The position numbers and the translations under genes were made by a program. From positions 1-64,000 of the forward strand of contig NZ_MSCT01000009.1 in NCBI RefSeq assembly GCF_001921865.1: a DNA stretch of 64,000 nt. Direction: 5' to 3'. The notes below the pieces were generated by a model, which had not been told where the DNA came from, searched no databases, and worked only from the letters and a program-made list of their open reading frames with translations. The DNA is from Pseudomonas chlororaphis (GTDB lineage: Bacteria; Pseudomonadota; Gammaproteobacteria; Pseudomonadales; Pseudomonadaceae). This document shows, piece by piece, positions 62,095 through 64,000 of the stretch; position 1 is the first letter of the stretch, and the number at the start of each line of letters is the position of its first letter.

Positions 62095-63424
62095 AGTGTT
62101 CACAGAGCTCGGCAGGGGTCAGGTGCTCGGTCAGTTTCACTTCCTGGTGTTTGACGGCGAAATAGGTGTCCAGCAGCGGCGCTGGGATGGCGTGCAGCAG
62201 TTCCGGGCAGTTGCGCAGGCAGTCCAGCGCTTGGGGCAACGAGGCCGGGAGGGCGAGGATGCCGCGTTCCTGGCGCTGCTCGGCGCTCAGGTCGTGGGGC
62301 ACTTCGTCGGTGGTGGCGCGCAGCAGCAGGCCTTGCTCGATGCCCAGGCGTCCGGCGATCAGCAGCGCGGCCATGGCCAGGTGCGGCGAGGCGGTGGCGT
62401 CCAGCGCGCGGAATTCCAGGTTGTACTGTGGCGCCACAGGCCTGCCGCCGATGCTCACGGTCGGGCAGATGCGCAGCGAGGCTTCGCGGTTGCGCTGGCC
62501 CAGGCAGGCGTAGGAGGCGCTCCAGTGATGGGGCTGTAAACGCGCGTAGGAAATCGGCGTCGGCGCGCTGAAGGCGCAGAGCGCCGGCAGGTACTTGAGC
62601 ACCCCGGCGGCCCACTGCCGGCCCAGGCGCGACAGGCCGTTGGCGCTGTGTTCGTCGTAGAGCACCGGCGCGCCGTCCAGGTCTTGCAGGCTCAGGTGCA
62701 GGTGCACGCCATTGCACACCGCTTTTTCGCCGGTCTTGGGCGCGAAGCTGACGCCGTGGCCGAGCTGCCGGGCGATCTCGCGGGTGATCTCGCGCACGTT
62801 CACCGCGCGGTCGGCAGCGGCCACGCCGAGGGTCGGACGGCAGGTGATTTCGTACTGGTGCTTGCCGTATTCGGGCAGGAACATTTCCGGCTCGACGCCT
62901 GCGGCGCGCAAGGCCGCGAGCAGCCAGCCGCCGAAGTCCGCGCCTTGGCGTTGGGCCTGCAGGGAAAACGCCAGCCGTTCGGGCTGGACGAGGGCGTCGC
63001 GCAGGTTGAATTCGTGTTCGAAGGCGGCGTTGATCTGCAAGCCCAGGTCGCTGGCATAGCGCTGCACTTCGTTGCGCAGCAAGGTGCGCGGGCAGGCGGC
63101 CCAGGGCTGGCCATCGGTCTCGCAGAGGTCGGCGTGGATGAAGTCCAGCGGCGAGGCGCTGGCGTCCGGGCCGTTGCCGACCAGCACCCGGCTGGCCAGG
63201 TCGGGAATCAGCCGCAGGTCGCCGCGGGCGCCCCAGGGGTTGGGTTCGGCAATGCTGTCCTGCGGGGTCAGCGCGCTGTTGGCCGGCACCCAACCGCAGC
63301 CGGCGCTGGCGTAGCTGTCCAGTTCGTCGCTAGGGAACGAGCGGCCGCGGCTGACGCCGATCAGGTCGGTGGTGAGCAGGGTGGTCATGGCCACCGGCCG
63401 CAGCGCCTGGGTGTCCCGGCTCAT
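62078..63424 (-). CDS. Glutamine-synthetase-like gamma-glutamyl ligase (PuuA/GlnA3-type)
   Basis: 448 residues from the ATG at 63424 in ATGA overlap with the upstream gene. GS fold: SASPLDFIHADLCETDGQPW, INAAFEHEFNLRDAL (Glu metal ligands), YEITCRPTLGVAAADRAVNV, NGVHLHLSLQD (metal His), YARLQPHHWSASYACLGQRN and NLEFRALDATASPHLAMAAL. It lacks the adenylylation Tyr region of true GlnA and is of a length typical of gamma-glutamylpolyamine synthetases. It should link Glu to an amine substrate. Confidence 0.87.
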   Translation of the reverse strand: MSRDTQALRPVAMTTLLTTDLIGVSRGRSFPSDELDSYASAGCGWVPANSALTPQDSIAEPNPWGARGDLRLIPDLASRVLVGNGPDASASPLDFIHADLCETDGQPWAACPRTLLRNEVQRYASDLGLQINAAFEHEFNLRDALVQPERLAFSLQAQRQGADFGGWLLAALRAAGVEPEMFLPEYGKHQYEITCRPTLGVAAADRAVNVREITREIARQLGHGVSFAPKTGEKAVCNGVHLHLSLQDLDGAPVLYDEHSANGLSRLGRQWAAGVLKYLPALCAFSAPTPISYARLQPHHWSASYACLGQRNREASLRICPTVSIGGRPVAPQYNLEFRALDATASPHLAMAALLIAGRLGIEQGLLLRATTDEVPHDLSAEQRQERGILALPASLPQALDCLRNCPELLHAIPAPLLDTYFAVKHQEVKLTEHLTPAELCEHYANLY

Positions 63425-64000
63425 GCCTGCATCTCCCGCAGGCGGTCGAGCACGGTCCGGGTGTCGGTGATCCAGCAGTAGCCCTTGATCGCGTTCAGGC
63501 AGGCCTGGTGGCGGGCGTCGGTGTAGGTGGCGCAGGCGTCTTCCACCAGGGTCACCAGGTAACCGCGGTCGGCGGCGTCGCGCACCGCCATGTCGACGCA
63601 CTGGTCGGTGACGATGCCGGCGACGATCAGGTGGCGGGTCTGCAGGTTGCGCAGCACGTAGTCGATGTTGGTCGAGTTGAAGACCCCGGAGGAGGTCTTG
63701 GGCAGGACGATTTCGTTCTCCCGCGCCGTCAGTTCGTCGATGATCGCCGCCTGCGGGCTGCCCTTGGGCAGGTGCATGTCCGACAGCTTGTGGTCCAGCG
63801 AGCGGTCGCGGCCGTCGGCGGTCAGGCTTTCGATCAGGGTGTGCAGCACGTTCTGCCGCGCCTCGCGCACGGCCGCCAGGAGTTTCTGCTGGTTGGGAAT
63901 CACCTGCTCGCGGGTACGCTGGAGGAAGTACGCGGCGTCCGGGCCCTGCAAATGCGGGTCGAGTTGCGGGTCGAGCCAGGCCCGTTGCATGTCCACCAGC
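63421..64000 (-). CDS. Isochorismatase-family hydrolase (5' end outside window)
   Basis: The frame is open to the right edge, and the visible residues begin with LVDMQRAWLDPQLDPHLQGP, the normal start of this family a few residues in, so the true start lies just beyond. The catalytic triad is complete: Asp in LVDMQ, Lys in VLPKTSSGVFNST and Cys in GIVTDQCVDMAVRDA. It is a cysteine amidohydrolase of the nicotinamidase/N-carbamoylsarcosine type. It is translationally coupled to the gamma-glutamyl ligase. Confidence 0.85.
   Translation of the reverse strand, partial: LVDMQRAWLDPQLDPHLQGPDAAYFLQRTREQVIPNQQKLLAAVREARQNVLHTLIESLTADGRDRSLDHKLSDMHLPKGSPQAAIIDELTARENEIVLPKTSSGVFNSTNIDYVLRNLQTRHLIVAGIVTDQCVDMAVRDAADRGYLVTLVEDACATYTDARHQACLNAIKGYCWITDTRTVLDRLREMQA

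Overview
The window is a G+C-rich chromosomal segment of a fluorescent Pseudomonas, most likely the P. fluorescens/protegens/chlororaphis complex. The call rests on gene order (thrS-infC-rpmI-rplT-pheS-pheT-ihfA followed by tRNA-Pro), an ATT-started infC, an RTX lipase of the fluorescent-Pseudomonas type, HglS, the aruF/aruG pair and many REP-type intergenic repeats. It has no phage or insertion sequence. One gene, the large SIR2 protein, is clearly poorer in G+C than its surroundings.

Layout. 1-5938: end of a ribose operon (rbsA cut by the left edge, rbsC, rbsR, rbsK, rbsD) with an exported nucleoside hydrolase. 5974-8010: small genes including an I78-type inhibitor lipoprotein and a cold-shock protein. 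8394-15861: the translation cluster; pheT carries an apparent one-base loss in a G run. 16080-20603: secreted RTX lipase, KAS II-like enzyme divergent from an HxlR regulator, VOC protein. 20814-23923: a radical SAM/SPASM maturase preceded in the same operon by three proteins that share a C-terminal 'GDL' module, which looks like a peptide-modification system. 24308-27566: TetR, 3-hydroxyacyl-CoA dehydrogenase, AraC, HAD hydrolase. 28176-34250: orphan HicB, small proteins, the 1270-residue SIR2 protein (candidate phage defence), a membrane protein. 34372-40542: acyl-CoA dehydrogenase and acyl-CoA synthetase divergent from a FixL/FixJ-like two-component pair. 40634-47080: lipoprotein, AttEFGH-like ABC/lipocalin operon, periplasmic duplicated-domain protein. 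47502-52407: toxin-antitoxin pair, HglS, MASE2-GGDEF diguanylate cyclase, M20 carboxypeptidase. 52980-56930: cobalamin-riboswitch-controlled TonB receptor, ferredoxin-like protein and binding protein. 57511-64000: aruG, aruF, APC permease, N-formylglutamate amidohydrolase, glutamine-synthetase-like ligase and an isochorismatase-like hydrolase cut by the right edge.

Three things deserve attention. First, the GDL-module/radical SAM operon. Second, a repeat of about 320 nt present four times, all in one orientation (about 27823, 41508, 52536 and 57026). Its copies differ at paired positions so that several hairpins and one pseudoknot stay complementary, which points to a conserved RNA structure; the core reminds me of HEARO/omega RNA, but no IscB-like gene is present. 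Third, the low-G+C SIR2 gene. Two types of REP sequence flank the repeat copies and fill most of the gene-free stretches.
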